Under the pieces are notes generated by a model. The model was given only the letters and a program-made list of their open reading frames with translations. It searched no databases and was not told where the DNA came from. A program made the translations under genes and the position numbers. DNA of 64,000 nucleotides from Malachius bipustulatus (Eukaryota; Arthropoda; Insecta; Coleoptera; Melyridae), in contig OU342634.1 in assembly GCA_910589415.1 (NCBI GenBank), forward strand, positions 26,843,144 through 26,907,143, read 5' to 3'. How positions within the stretch are numbered: position 1 is the stretch's first letter; each line of letters begins with the position of its first letter. Shown in pieces: positions 22,922 through 33,977 of the stretch.

Positions 22922-23529
22922 TTCGTAATTTTGAAAAACTATTTTTATATACCGATCAATGACCATTTAGCTCTAACTGCAACATAACCTTCAAGGATAT
23001 ACTGTTTTTGGAACAAATATAGAAGCTTTGTGGCTTTTATTGCTAAGCGAACATTGAGAGTTTTGATCTTAAGCTAATAAAATGAACTCTCAGAAGTACT
23101 GCCTGTATAAATTGCCACCAAGGAATATCATCTCTTATAACTGTTGATTTTTCCGGAAAAAATTACAAAAAACGAATGGCTTGAATAGTTTTAAAGAAAT
23201 CTGATGGAAAAATTTATTTTCATATCAAATTTGATTTTTCCAGGTAGTTAGGTACTAGGTAGTTATAGCATTAATGTGATTTTATGTAGAACAGTGGCGA
23301 CTCGTGAATTTAAAAGTCGTGAAGTGTAGATTCTATACTGAAGAAGTCCAATCAGCTTCTTTTATTTTTTTTTTTCAATGTTCGGTTTGACAGGCTGAAA
23401 ACAACTCGAACTTCCGGACTGACCTGACCTTATTAAACTATATCTTGTCAAAATAAAAAGTTCAAACTGACCGGACCTTGCAAAATAAGTCAGCCAAAAT
23501 CAGTTAACCGAGAACTCCTGTGGCACCCC

Positions 23530-24203
23530 AGAGGAGATCAGGGCACAAAGTGATCGTACAGGTCGGCAATGAGAATCAGTAATCTGAACCGCCTGTGTTC
23601 TTTCTTGTAGGTAGCTGCTAAACTAGGAAAGAGGCAGTTCTCAAACCCTGACGTTCTCCCGTTTCTGAAGAAGGTACTCATTGCACACACTATCAAAGGA
23701 CTTAGAGAGATCCAAAAGCCATCCCACAGTGCTCACTCTTATCTCTATGCCCTAAGACATAAAGTTCGCAAGTTCAACAAGAGCCATGTTGATAGGTCTG
23801 TTTCTAGGATATTGCAAACCATACTGGGATCGGGAAAGGATACCTGTCTTGTCAAGAAAGTCAAGAAAATGAGACGAGATAAGAGATTCAGGAATTTTAT
23901 CAAACATCTTTGATAGCAGACTAATAAATTGATCAGTAGTTTTCGAGTTTTTTGACCTCATTTTATTTAAATGGAGTAAACTACGGCTGCCTTAAATTTT
24001 TCTGGGAAATAAACCAGTCTGAAAGGAGTTGTTTTAAATTTCTGGTAACATCTGAGCAAGATCAGAAATGCAGTGCTTGACAACAAAGGAGGGGTCTGGT
24101 CCAAGCCCGAAGACTTCTTACCCTTAAACCTGGAAGCTACTTCTATTATTTCTCGAGGTGATGTATAAAAGAACATGAAGGATGAAGAGGCATGTGTTGA
24201 CAT
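23530..24203 (-). pseudogene. Non-LTR retrotransposon reverse-transcriptase relic
   Basis: Read on the minus strand, the fragments follow the order of a Jockey/CR1-like reverse transcriptase. First comes SPREIIEVASRFKGKKSSGLD with FPEKFKAAVVY. Then, after a frameshift near 23.96 kb, FISLLSKMFDKIPE, LDFLDKTGILSRSQYGL and MALVELANFMS. After a further shift comes WLLDLSKSFDSV (minus, near 23.7 kb), which is motif A with its catalytic aspartate. Homologous order supports the call far better than any one ORF. Neither the endonuclease end nor the YADD region was recognised, and frameshifts and stops are many, so this is an old 5'- and 3'-incomplete copy. The exact clade is uncertain. Confidence 0.7.
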
Positions 24204-24419
24204 GTTGGATCCGCGCGTGTGGCTTTATGTGTGAAAGTCATTCGAAAGACAGACGAAAATGATCATATCTGACATTTCCTCGGGGTGAAGCCTGAACTGC
24301 TGTTTGGGCGTAATTGTTAATGGATTTATGAAATTAATTGTGTCGTAAAAATGGCGAATTTCGTTTGTGATCCTTCTGGAACTGGAAAGACTAGCTCTGT
24401 GAACTCTAGATCTTCTGAG

Positions 24420-25786
24420 TGGGAATCATTTGTCGAAATAGAATGAATTCACAGCTGCCAGCGCAGGAGAGAGCATTCCAGTTCTTCTATTCATTTCAAT
24501 GGTAAAGCCAGATCTTACCAAAAGAAAAAAAAAAACAAAAAAAAAACAGAACTGGCATTTCATAATTTTATTTATATTATTTTATAGAAGGAATATGATT
24601 TTGAAATTTCTGGATTTTTCCAATTTAAAAATACTTACATAATTTTCTCAGAACTAGATGAAGTGGCACATCATTCGTTTCATCTGAAAAGCCGCGCCCC
24701 ATTGATGTAGAAGTTTAAAATATTGTAATTTGAAAATTTTTATCAAATTCGTCGGTCTATCAGTGTCCAGTGGCTTCGTACGAATTTTCCCTCAGGAACA
24801 ACCTCTTTTTTTGGCTCTTCTTTCAAAAAACTCAAACCTTTTTTTGAAAACTCAAATTTCAAATTTTTGATCTAAGTAGGTACCCCACCTCGAAATCGCG
24901 AGATCATTCAAAACTATAACTTGACACCGTAGTAGTACAGATCACGAAGTTGATTTTCCAGAATATATCTTGATAGAACGCCTAGTATGCTCACTGGAAC
25001 AGTTACAATAATTACTGCTATTTTCTATGGTGATGATGATATAATAATTAATTATTATAAAAGTTAAATCACAGCAGGATTACTATAGAGAGAATTAAAC
25101 TGTGTTATTGAAACTTACTGGATAATATGCTTGTAATTCTTGGTTTAGAAATCCTTCCGGTTCGTCTACCTAAACAAATAGTACGATCTACAATTCTATA
25201 ACAATCCCCTAATTAAAAATAGAAGTATGATTATAACAGTATTGCATTGAATGCCATCATAAGACAACTTTAATTTCAAGTAATTAATTAATAAAAAGAG
25301 GTGATTATACTTAATTCCCCCTATTACCTGGATACCTGGTCTCATTATTATTTTGTAACAATGCAAGCTATTTTCAAGAAAACTATTTGAAAATCATGAT
25401 AGCTTTCTATAGGTACCTATTACAGCATAATATTAAGTTTTAATACTATATTTACTCTGAGTCTCTATCAGTTTCTGATTATTTGCTTTTCTAGAAATTG
25501 AATTCTTTAGGGTGGATGTTTGTATTTTTTGCTCTCTAATTGTGATGTCTTCTTCTATGTTTGTCGTGACTAAGTTTTTTGTTAAGTAAGTACGAAGACT
25601 TATTTTTCTTATTATGTTGCCTTTTGTTATTTACTTCAACAAAAGTCTGCACATCTTAGGTCTTGCTCAATCGTTTGTAATGAGCGTTATTTTTTAAGGA
25701 ATTTATTCATTCAAAATTATTTATGTAACGAAAATGACAATTCAATCCCAGGTTATTATAAAAAAAATTATCAGTTTTTTGTAAAC
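24420..25786. other. No gene seen
   Basis: AT-rich with homopolymer runs (A-rich near 24.53 kb). Short ORFs are random-looking. Confidence 0.5.
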
Positions 25787-25790
25787 ACAT

Positions 25791-26177
25791 CGCTCACCGG
25801 CTGCAATAGTGGCACAACTCAAAAATAGTAATATATTGGAGATATTTTGACTTTAAAGATTTATAAATAAATAAATTTATATCAAATAATAAAACTCGTA
25901 CTATACCGGCACAAATCAAAAGTGTCACTATTGTACGTACACAAGAAGACATCCTCCTACAAAGTCAGTGGTATACTGAAAATGTGCGTTGGTCCGACTT
26001 AGAAGCACAAATTGTTAAATGGCTTTGTGACAAATTCGCCATATCGGGAAATCTATAATACCTAATTTTGTGCCAGTCTTGTTGCAAGGAAGGGTATTAA
26101 ATTTAACATTATTTGATGCAACAGTTAGTGCGATTTTAAGGATTTTTGAGTTGTGCCACTATTGCAGCCGGTGAGCG
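25791..26177. mobile_element. MITE-like element with ACAT duplication
   Basis: Terminal inverted repeats of ~37 bp (CGCTCACCGGCTGCAATAGT, continuing GGCACAACTCAAAAAT) match almost perfectly at both ends. A 4-bp ACAT flanks both sides (25787-25790, 26178-26181). The interior has no ORF. Confidence 0.8.
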
Positions 26178-26339
26178 ACATGTACCCAGTGTCTATCCTT
26201 GACGAGCGCTGTAGAACATCAGATCCTCAGATCGCAAAACAATCCTATTAGGAGTGTAAAATTTACCAGATATTTTTTCTATGCGATTTTAAAATAAAAC
26301 TCAAAAAAATTAAAATAAAAATATAAAACCCGTATAAAC

Positions 26340-27180
26340 TATGAGGAGTTCAGAACTGTTATCGATCCTTCTGTAGCTTTGCTCGTTTTAGAGACACAGG
26401 AGAAAAGTAATTTTCCGGGTGAATGTTTTCCATGTCGGTTTTTTCAAAACGATTTTTTGACACGCTCATCAACTTCGAGCCTCTTTTGCATTATATATCC
26501 ACGTCCGGGCGTCGAATACTATTCAGCAGAAGTCCTCCAAGTTTGAGATTTGTTGCTTATGAAAAAAAATTAACCAATCAGTAGCAAAACACGAATTTAG
26601 ACGAAAATTGATTTCTTAGATAGGATTGGGCTTCGAATTTTTTTTGAGGATCCACTTGACAATGATAATTTCGAAACAGAAAGTGATTTACCCTGCGACT
26701 CTGCGTTCTCAAGTTATAAACGTTCAAAGTTGAAAAATTCAATTTTCAAATTTTCAGACTTCTGAAATTTTTTTGCGTTTTGTGAGAAGGTCTATCGAAA
26801 TTGTTTTTCCGATCCGTATCGCAGTCGACTGTACTCAAATAGTCAAATAGGACACAAAATCACGTCCTATTTTATGAAAATTTCGAAAACACGACTATAG
26901 GAGTGAAAATATTCGAGAAATTTGTTTCTCTGCGATTTTATTAAAAATTACTTGAGGGAGGTTATAAATTATGATTAAGTTCAGAACTGTAATTTTGTAA
27001 CTTTCTCTGTAACTGTTCCCGTCCTCGAGATAAAGGAAAAACATCATTTTTCGGGTGGAGGTTTTTTTGATACGGCCATTAACTTGAGGTCTCTTTTGGC
27101 AATTTTTCCACTTCCTGGCGTCAAATCCAAATTTAACAGACGTTCCTCAGATCATGAGATTATTATTAAGCTGTTACCAA
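26340..27180. repeat. Two diverged direct repeats ~620 bp apart
   Basis: The segments at ~26340-26620 and ~26960-27180 share the order TTCAGAACTGT, TTTTCGGGTG-, AACTTGAG-CCTCTTTTG, CACTTCCTGGCGTC-like words. They look like two copies of a non-coding transposon unit. Confidence 0.5.
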
Positions 27181-27408
27181 AATCATTGGTGAAATCGATT
27201 TTTTCAGGAAAATATCGAATACTCATATATGACACCACTTTGCAAAAATGACCCATTTGCAACTCTTCAAATGACTCCCAGATCACGAAAAATTGGTTTT
27301 CCGAAATTCACCTGCCCACGATTTCTCCAAAATCGCGTTTTTTTCGATTTTTAAAAGCTTCCTGTAGCTTCATCTTTCAAGATTAGTGAACGAGATTTCG
27401 CAATCTTG

Positions 27409-28695
27409 TACCGGGTGTCCCAACACTAGTGTCCACCCCCTAAATAGAGCTTAATTTTAAAGATGAAAAATTGAAACTTTGAGGATTTGTGTACTTGATA
27501 TAGGACCACGGAATGGCATAATCAGTTTCATCAAAAAAAATTAGTTCGGGCGCCGGTGGTAAAAAACTGTAAGATGGTGGTAAATTGTCGAAAAAAAAAT
27601 TGATTTTTTTTCAATACATACGTAGAAATCGATTAATAAAATCAATATCGCTTGAAAGAAATGTGAAAAAACTAATTATAAGGCTTTAATTAAATAAAAT
27701 ATAATTATACAGGGTGATCCCGAAATGGCGGACACGGTATACAGGGTGTTGTAGAGGATGTTCAGAAAGACTGTAAATTTAAAACAAAAATGGTTTCCTC
27801 GGCTTCGTTACCGAGATATAGGGTGTCCTTTTTCTAAACTTTAAATCAAAACGGCAGTCAAATTTAAACAACCACCACTGGCAAAGCACATGATTTGACA
27901 TAACTATTACAATAGCGTTTGCTTTTCATTTTTATTATTATCGGGAACGGAATTACAGGCATTCAAAGTTTACCTATTCCCTGAGTTCAACAACATTTTT
28001 CAATGTGGCATCGTTGTTCAAATTCGAGCTCAACAATGCAACTAAAATAGATTTTGAATAATATTATCGGATATGTTTCCCCGCAACGATTATTGTTTTG
28101 AACATTGTTGAACTTTCCATTTCATATGTTTCCATGGTAATATCTATCTGGGTATTATTATTGTAGACCTAACACATTATTTTTTCCTTAAGAAGGGTAG
28201 TGCAGTGTTGTGACTTTTTTTCCACAAAAGTGGTCATATCTTCTTAAGGGAGCCATACTGGAGAAAACAGTAAATAAAACTCAGAATCCTTAATCCACAA
28301 TGGATGCTGTGGTGCTGTCCGTGTCCGCCATTTCGGGATCACCCTGTATAGCAATGACAGGTAGACAATATAATCTGAACAATATTATAATCAATACAAT
28401 CTGAAAACGGTAGGTGCAATAAGTTTTATGACAAAGTAAATAAGGCCCAAATAAATAGAAGGACGGCTCTTGCTGGGCTAGCCGGCACACTGAACCTGCA
28501 CTGGACAGTGTCGTAGTATGGACTCATGAAAAAGGTGATTATTAAAAAGATATTAAAAATGTCTTTTAATGAAACTAATTATGCCACTCCGTGGTCCTAT
28601 AATATCAAGTACACAAATTCTCAACGTTTCAATTTTTTTATATTTAAAATTAAGCTCGATTTAGGGGGTGGACACTAGTGTTGGGACACCCGGTA
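27409..28695. mobile_element. Foldback element C (CCGGGTGTCCC ends)
   Basis: Ends CCGGGTGTCCCAACACTAGT and its inverse are near perfect for ~100 bp (GTCCACCCCCTAAAT, GGTCC in the arms). A TA duplication flanks it. It interrupts a family X unit: GCAATCTTGTA on the left resumes as ACATCTTCGGGATGACG on the right. It carries a second inverted-repeat element inside. Confidence 0.85.
27707..28350. mobile_element. MITE nested in foldback C
   Basis: Terminal inverted repeats of ~28 bp (TACAGGGTGATCCCGAAATG, GCGGACAC) are exact inverses of each other. The interior (~590 bp) is not palindromic and holds no gene. It lies wholly inside element C, so it inserted later. Confidence 0.82.
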
Positions 28696-29340
28696 CATCT
28701 TCGGGATGACGTTTTCATTTACGTGGAAAAATGTCCTAAGGTCGTGTTAGTTCTACAGGGTGTCCCTTCAGAATTCTAAAAAACCAGTTCTTGTGATATC
28801 ATTTCAGGTCGTATATAGTTTTCAATCTAGGGAAGTGTTGGTCTGGTATTGACTTCGGAGTAATAATAACATATATGGAAGGACATTTTTCTAACTTGAG
28901 GTGAATATACAAAAAACAGCAATTTTTCGGTTAATTAGCCAGTGGCATGAATAGAAAAATGTTAAGAATGGCCAAAATTCTAAAACCAATTATGAGCTTT
29001 AAAAGGAATTGAACTGAATTTTTTACAGTAGACAGCCATACTAATAACCTTTAACCTTTTTTACACAATTACTATTTCTTTAAAATTTCATACTATCGAT
29101 CTTCAAAACGATTCAGTAAGTTTTTTCGAATTTCAAGGTAGTGTAATAAAGTGCATTTTTAAAATTAGTTAGCCAGTGGCGTGCATAGGAATAGGGGCAA
29201 AATGTCTAATTTTCTATACCTGTTTTATGGCCCGTTTTCAAAGGAATTGAATTGAAATTTTCACAGTAAACAACTAGGTACGCTAATATGACGTGACTAT
29301 GGAAAATTTAAGAAAGCCAATTTGAAAAGTGGTAAAAATA
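28696..29340. repeat. Family X unit, right part after foldback C
   Basis: Continues with TACAGGGTGTCCCTTCAGAA, TGGTCTGGTATTG and GAATTGAACTGAATTTTTTA. A second partial copy begins near 29.17 kb with GCCAGTGGCGTGCATAGG. Confidence 0.65.
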
Positions 29341-31754
29341 TTCATAATTGAATTGCAGAAAAATACACCCATGGCATTTTATTTTTCTTATTCTTGTCTT
29401 TATCTTTATCTTTATCTTATCAGCTCTCCATTTTTCCATCACTGCACTGTTCATCGTTTGTTTTTCTTTTGTTTCTTTTCTCTGGTCAGTTTTGCAAATT
29501 TTTATCGCGCGGACTTATCCAGAACTGCACCTTCGATCTTGTTGAGGATGTCTGGGGTTTGGTTCAAAGTTAGATGATAATAAATCTATATAATAATAGG
29601 ATATTCTTGTAATTGGAGGTTTTCTTCGGTAGAGTTCTGATCAGCTGTTTTTAATGCCCCGTTTAGTCCCTCCTTGCTAGTTTTCATCCACTTTAATTTT
29701 TTTCTGCACTCCAACCGTTTTTTCCCTATCCGCTACGCGAAACTCCAATTGCGCTCTAGCAATCACTCAGGAGCAAAAAATTTATTATTACCTATAGATA
29801 ATTTTCCGGAATAATTAGCTGGATAAATTTTTACGAGAAGTGCATGATTCTTCATAAAATGCTTTACTTTCAGCAGATTTCAAAAGTGCTTTTTGCAATA
29901 TACATATTTTTCAATTTAAATATTGCAAATGTGAAAGGATCATTATTGTCTTTCAAGCTTACGCTCAATTAATTCTGGTCCCATCCAATGAGCAGTGCGC
30001 GTAGCAGACTTGACTTGAAAACAAAAGCATTCTCAAAAACTTTTACTCAATCCATCATTCTAATTTGATTAACATAAATCCGCGTGTTGTATGAATGATC
30101 CTAGAGCGAAACTCGGACAGACCACTACCACCACTAACAGCAGGTATCAATCAAATTTGGGTTAAAAGATATGCACGAACTCTCTTTATTATTATTAGTC
30201 TGATAAACTCTTATGGTTTCTCGTCAAGGTCAAACTAAGCTGTCTTCGATGTCTTTATTTAAATTGCATACTTATACATATACAGGTGGTTTCAGAGATA
30301 TAGGCCCAAATTTGCAGAAATAAGTTGAAAAAATAAATTTCAGCTCACAATGACGTTTCGTTTCAAAGATACCGAGTGACAACGTTTTAAAAAATATAAC
30401 AGTTTTTGGTTATAACTCTTTCAAATTTGAACCGATTTTGATGAATGAGGTCATCACGGAGAAGGTTGGTATCATTATATATTATATTATCATAATTATT
30501 ATATTATAGAAATGACAGTCATAAAAGAATCGCCATTTTTATCCGATTTTTTGTCTGGGAAACATAAGAGATTCTGCTAACTATATATTTACTCAGTTTG
30601 CGTAAAGATTTATAGTATCCACTCTTCAGATTATTGACCATACTTTAATAGCTACAATATATCAATTATTCTACCAGTAGTTTCTATAATATCATATAAA
30701 TTTTATTTAATTAAATCTTTGTTTTTTGATATTTCTTTTCAACGACTGTGATTTTATGTATTTCTACCGATGTATGGAAGAAAACTCGATTTTTTTGTTG
30801 GCCGCTTTACCACCAACCTACAGTTATTGTTTTTAACACAATTAAGTTACAGTAAAGTTAAGTTTTTTTATCTTTAAAATTAACCTCAACTTCACGAGTG
30901 AACATAAATGGACCACCCCTCTCAGGTATATCTATAAAAAAATTGTTTGCTACCTAAAAAGAGAAAAAAATTCACGAATCAATGGGCGAATATGAAAAGC
31001 TTTCTGAAATTATTCGTTGCTCTTAAAAATAAAATTTTCGTTTGCATTTTGAATAGAGAACAAATTCATTTCAATTATAGCAGGGCTCGACAATATCTTG
31101 TTTCCAATCAGTAAGTCGCATGAGAATAAATTTGAAAATACGCTGCTAATAAATGGAAATGATACTTCCTTCTCTTATTAATTTCTATTAAGACGTCATA
31201 AAGTCATTAGCATCAAATTCCTCACTTATTTACTATTTAATTTTCCTTTCAGTTATTACGTCAAAAGATTACTTTAATCTATTTCTGGAATTCAACTATT
31301 AACAAATATAACAAGTAAAACTGAATTTGGGACTCTGATAGAATCGATACTGCCAGACAACTAAATTTCATGCAATATTGAACAGAACTAGAGCAATATA
31401 ACACTATTTACCATACATTAATGCGTGTACAGTTAGCAGGTAGAATCCATGCAAATATACTTAGTAATTAATGAGGCTTTCCTGATTTACCAAAGCCAGC
31501 TACGTTTCTCCCTCCTGGTTTCAGACCAGATTTTAGTTTCAAATAAAATATATGAGCTAAAACACTGCAATTGAGGTAAATCGGACCATAAATAAAATCT
31601 CTGCATTAAAATTTCACATATTCCTTGCAAATTTGCAGCTCTGATAATAAGTTTATTCAGATTTTTGATCAGAAGGCCTGAAATTAATTAACTGTAGACA
31701 AAATAATAATAGATTTATTTCTTTTTTTCACTAAATTGTCCCGTCAATACAATG
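29341..31754. other. No gene seen
   Basis: (TTTATC)n-like microsatellite near 29.39-29.42 kb. A solo TACAGGTGGTTTCAGAG terminus near 30.28 kb suggests another transposon half. No coding signal. Confidence 0.5.
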
Positions 31755-33090
31755 GCTCATGAATGACTGCAAAAGGAGAGATAGCAAGTACAGACCTTGG
31801 TAGCTGTGCCAAATAATTCAATCAAAAATTCATAAAATCACGAAAAACCTCAAAATTTTCAAGAGACACCAAAACTACTGATTACCAAGCTCGAGTACCT
31901 ATCACTGAAACTCGGAAAAAAGATAACAGCTAAATTTTTGTAAGAGGAAACTAAGCAAGAATTGGCTTTGGCAGCTGTGACAAGCCATTTACTTAGAAAT
32001 GCGTGAAACCACGATAAATCCTAATTTTTCTCTGGGAGAGACACCAGAACAGACGGATTTAGCTTTGAAAAGCTCGAGTATCACTGACACTCGAAAAAAA
32101 AAGAAAAGCTAAGTGTTTGCAAAAGGAAAGTAAGCAAGAACATGTTTTTATAGCTGTACCAAGCAATAATTTAAACAGAAATATGCGACAGCCTTAACAA
32201 AACCCATCTTTTTTATGAGAAATATTCCAGAACATGCTGTTTTAGCTGCATCAAGCTCGTGTATCACTGAAACTCGGTACAAAAAGAAAAACAAATCTTT
32301 GCAAGAAAATAGCTAAAAAGAACCTACTATGGCAGCTGCACAACCAAGTTATTGAATCAGAAGTTCGTGAAAACCACAACAAAACCCAATTTTTCAACAG
32401 CGGAGAGACACCAGAACAGACTTAACTATACCAAGCTCGTGTTATCACTGAAACTCGGAAAGAAGAGAAAAGCTAAATTTTTGCAAGAAGAAAGTGAGCA
32501 AAAACTTGCTTTGACAGTACCTGTAATACCGAGCGATTTAAACAGAAAACCCTAACAAAGCCCAAATTTCATTTGAAAATAAGAAACATACCAGTTTAGC
32601 TGTACCAAGTCACTGAAACTCGATTCAAAGAGAAGAGACAAATTTTTATAATGGGAGAGATAGAAAAGAACAGACTTTGGCAGCTGTGCAAAGTTTTTTA
32701 ATCAGAAATGCTTGAAATCACGACGAAACCCATCAATATTTTTAAAAGGGGAAATAAACCATACCTGGCTGATTGAGCTGTACCAAGCTCGTGTATCACT
32801 GAAACTCTGAAAACAGATAAAAACAAATATTTACAAGAGAAGAGTTGGCATGAAAAAAAAAGGAAAAAAATTGACTTGAATAGTATAAAAATGGTAATAT
32901 AAAGTACCCAAAAGTATCAACTCATTTTTGTTTTTTGATTTAGCTGTATGGAGCTGCCAGTTTATTTAGAAACAAACGATAGAGACAGAACCCAAACTGT
33001 TGCAAGAAAAGAGAGAAATGGCTAGAACAGAAAACGGTACCAAGCTGATTATAACCGAAACTCAAAAAAATTAACCAAAAACAAAACCTG
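31755..33090. repeat. ~180-bp satellite array, about seven diverged copies
   Basis: ATCACTGAAACTCGG-like words recur at 31901, 32080, 32264, 32444, 32610 and 32795 (spacings 166-185). Each is preceded by GCTGTACCAAGCTCG-like and AGAGACACCAGAACAGA-like words and followed by GCTAAATTTTTGCAAG-like words. A last degenerate copy has ATAACCGAAACTC near 33.05 kb. No gene is seen in it. Confidence 0.85.
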
Positions 33091-33639
33091 TTGCAAGAGA
33101 GAACAGACTTTTTTTCCTAAGACGTAGAATTTTAAGTTCTAACGGTGTAGTCTAAAATTTCCTACCTTCTGAGAGACTCGATTTTCCTTGGTTTTAGTTG
33201 CAAAAACATTTTTAACCAGGATACTATAAAAATGGTTCTTTAAGTACCTACCCAAAAGTACCAACCTAAGAGAACTTGTAGAAAACAGGTATAAATTTAT
33301 AAACGCTTCTCAAACCGCAATAGGTATTAGCCATTCCAATTTAATTGTTAATGATAAAAAAAATTGCATTGAATAAATAAAGAAATTGAAATCAAAAGTA
33401 CCAACCTACCATGCAGCGATGAATGTACCGTCAATAATATGATCCAACAGTCCATAAATCTTAATCTAAAATGTTCAAAACAAATCATTCTTCGGCCTTC
33501 TAAAGGACTATCGCTCGCTAGTTCACCTGATGGTACCGCGGAGAGAAAAGGACGGTACCATCCGTCAGCCAGGTAATTAATACGAGAGAGAGTACTGAGT
33601 ACCAGAATGTCATTGAGAAACCTCAGCGGCAGGTTCCAG

Positions 33640-33700
33640 ACAAGTGGCACAACACTTGTAGCTCGCAGTTAGTAGTCTCCTGTTGACCGCCGTTCGAATG
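33640..33700 (+). promoter_or_regulatory. Candidate core promoter (initiator type)
   Basis: A GCAGTTAG word, close to the arthropod TCAGT initiator, sits at the 5' edge of the CpG-bearing island. No convincing TATA box was seen 25-35 bases upstream, so a TATA-less promoter is proposed. The upstream flank runs into a satellite array ending near 33.1 kb. Confidence 0.3.
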
Positions 33701-33977
33701 CAACGGTCTTCGACTTCTTCTTCTTCTTCGATTCCGTTAATTACATCGCGTTCTTCGTCTGTTAGCGCAGCCGAAGCCATCCATAGCGCTTCTCGGACGC
33801 TAGACAGCTGTCGTGGCAGTGTAGAGTTGATAGGTACCTAAATCTTGACTTTTTCAAAGAGTACCATTAAAAGTGATGTGAATTTGTTAAAGTAGATGAA
33901 GTTGTAACGGGTGTTGTGATTTCATGGCGCAAATTGGATTGATTATGCACGGTGGATGATTGTCGCTTGCAAATAAG
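33660..33977 (+). other. Candidate 5' untranslated exon
   Basis: A compact island clearly richer in GC and CpG than its surroundings ends in AAATAAG|GTAAAT, a good donor. It contains a pyrimidine-rich CTTCTTCTTCTTC stretch and no long ORF. A 12-codon upstream ORF (ATG at 33924, TGA ending at 33959) lies just before the donor. A CAGTT initiator-like word begins at 33666. The next plausible same-strand coding exon is the GRXCR-like one 14.6 kb downstream, which needs an upstream untranslated exon. Linking the two is inference; the island could belong to another or to no transcript. Confidence 0.4.
33924..33959 (+). CDS. Short upstream ORF in the candidate 5' exon
   Basis: ATG to TGA encodes only 11 residues (MAQIGLIMHGG) and contains an internal ATG. 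If the island is a 5' leader, this would be a small uORF 18 bases before the donor. Its only possible role would be in translation control; no homology is claimed. Confidence 0.2.
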   Translation: MAQIGLIMHGG

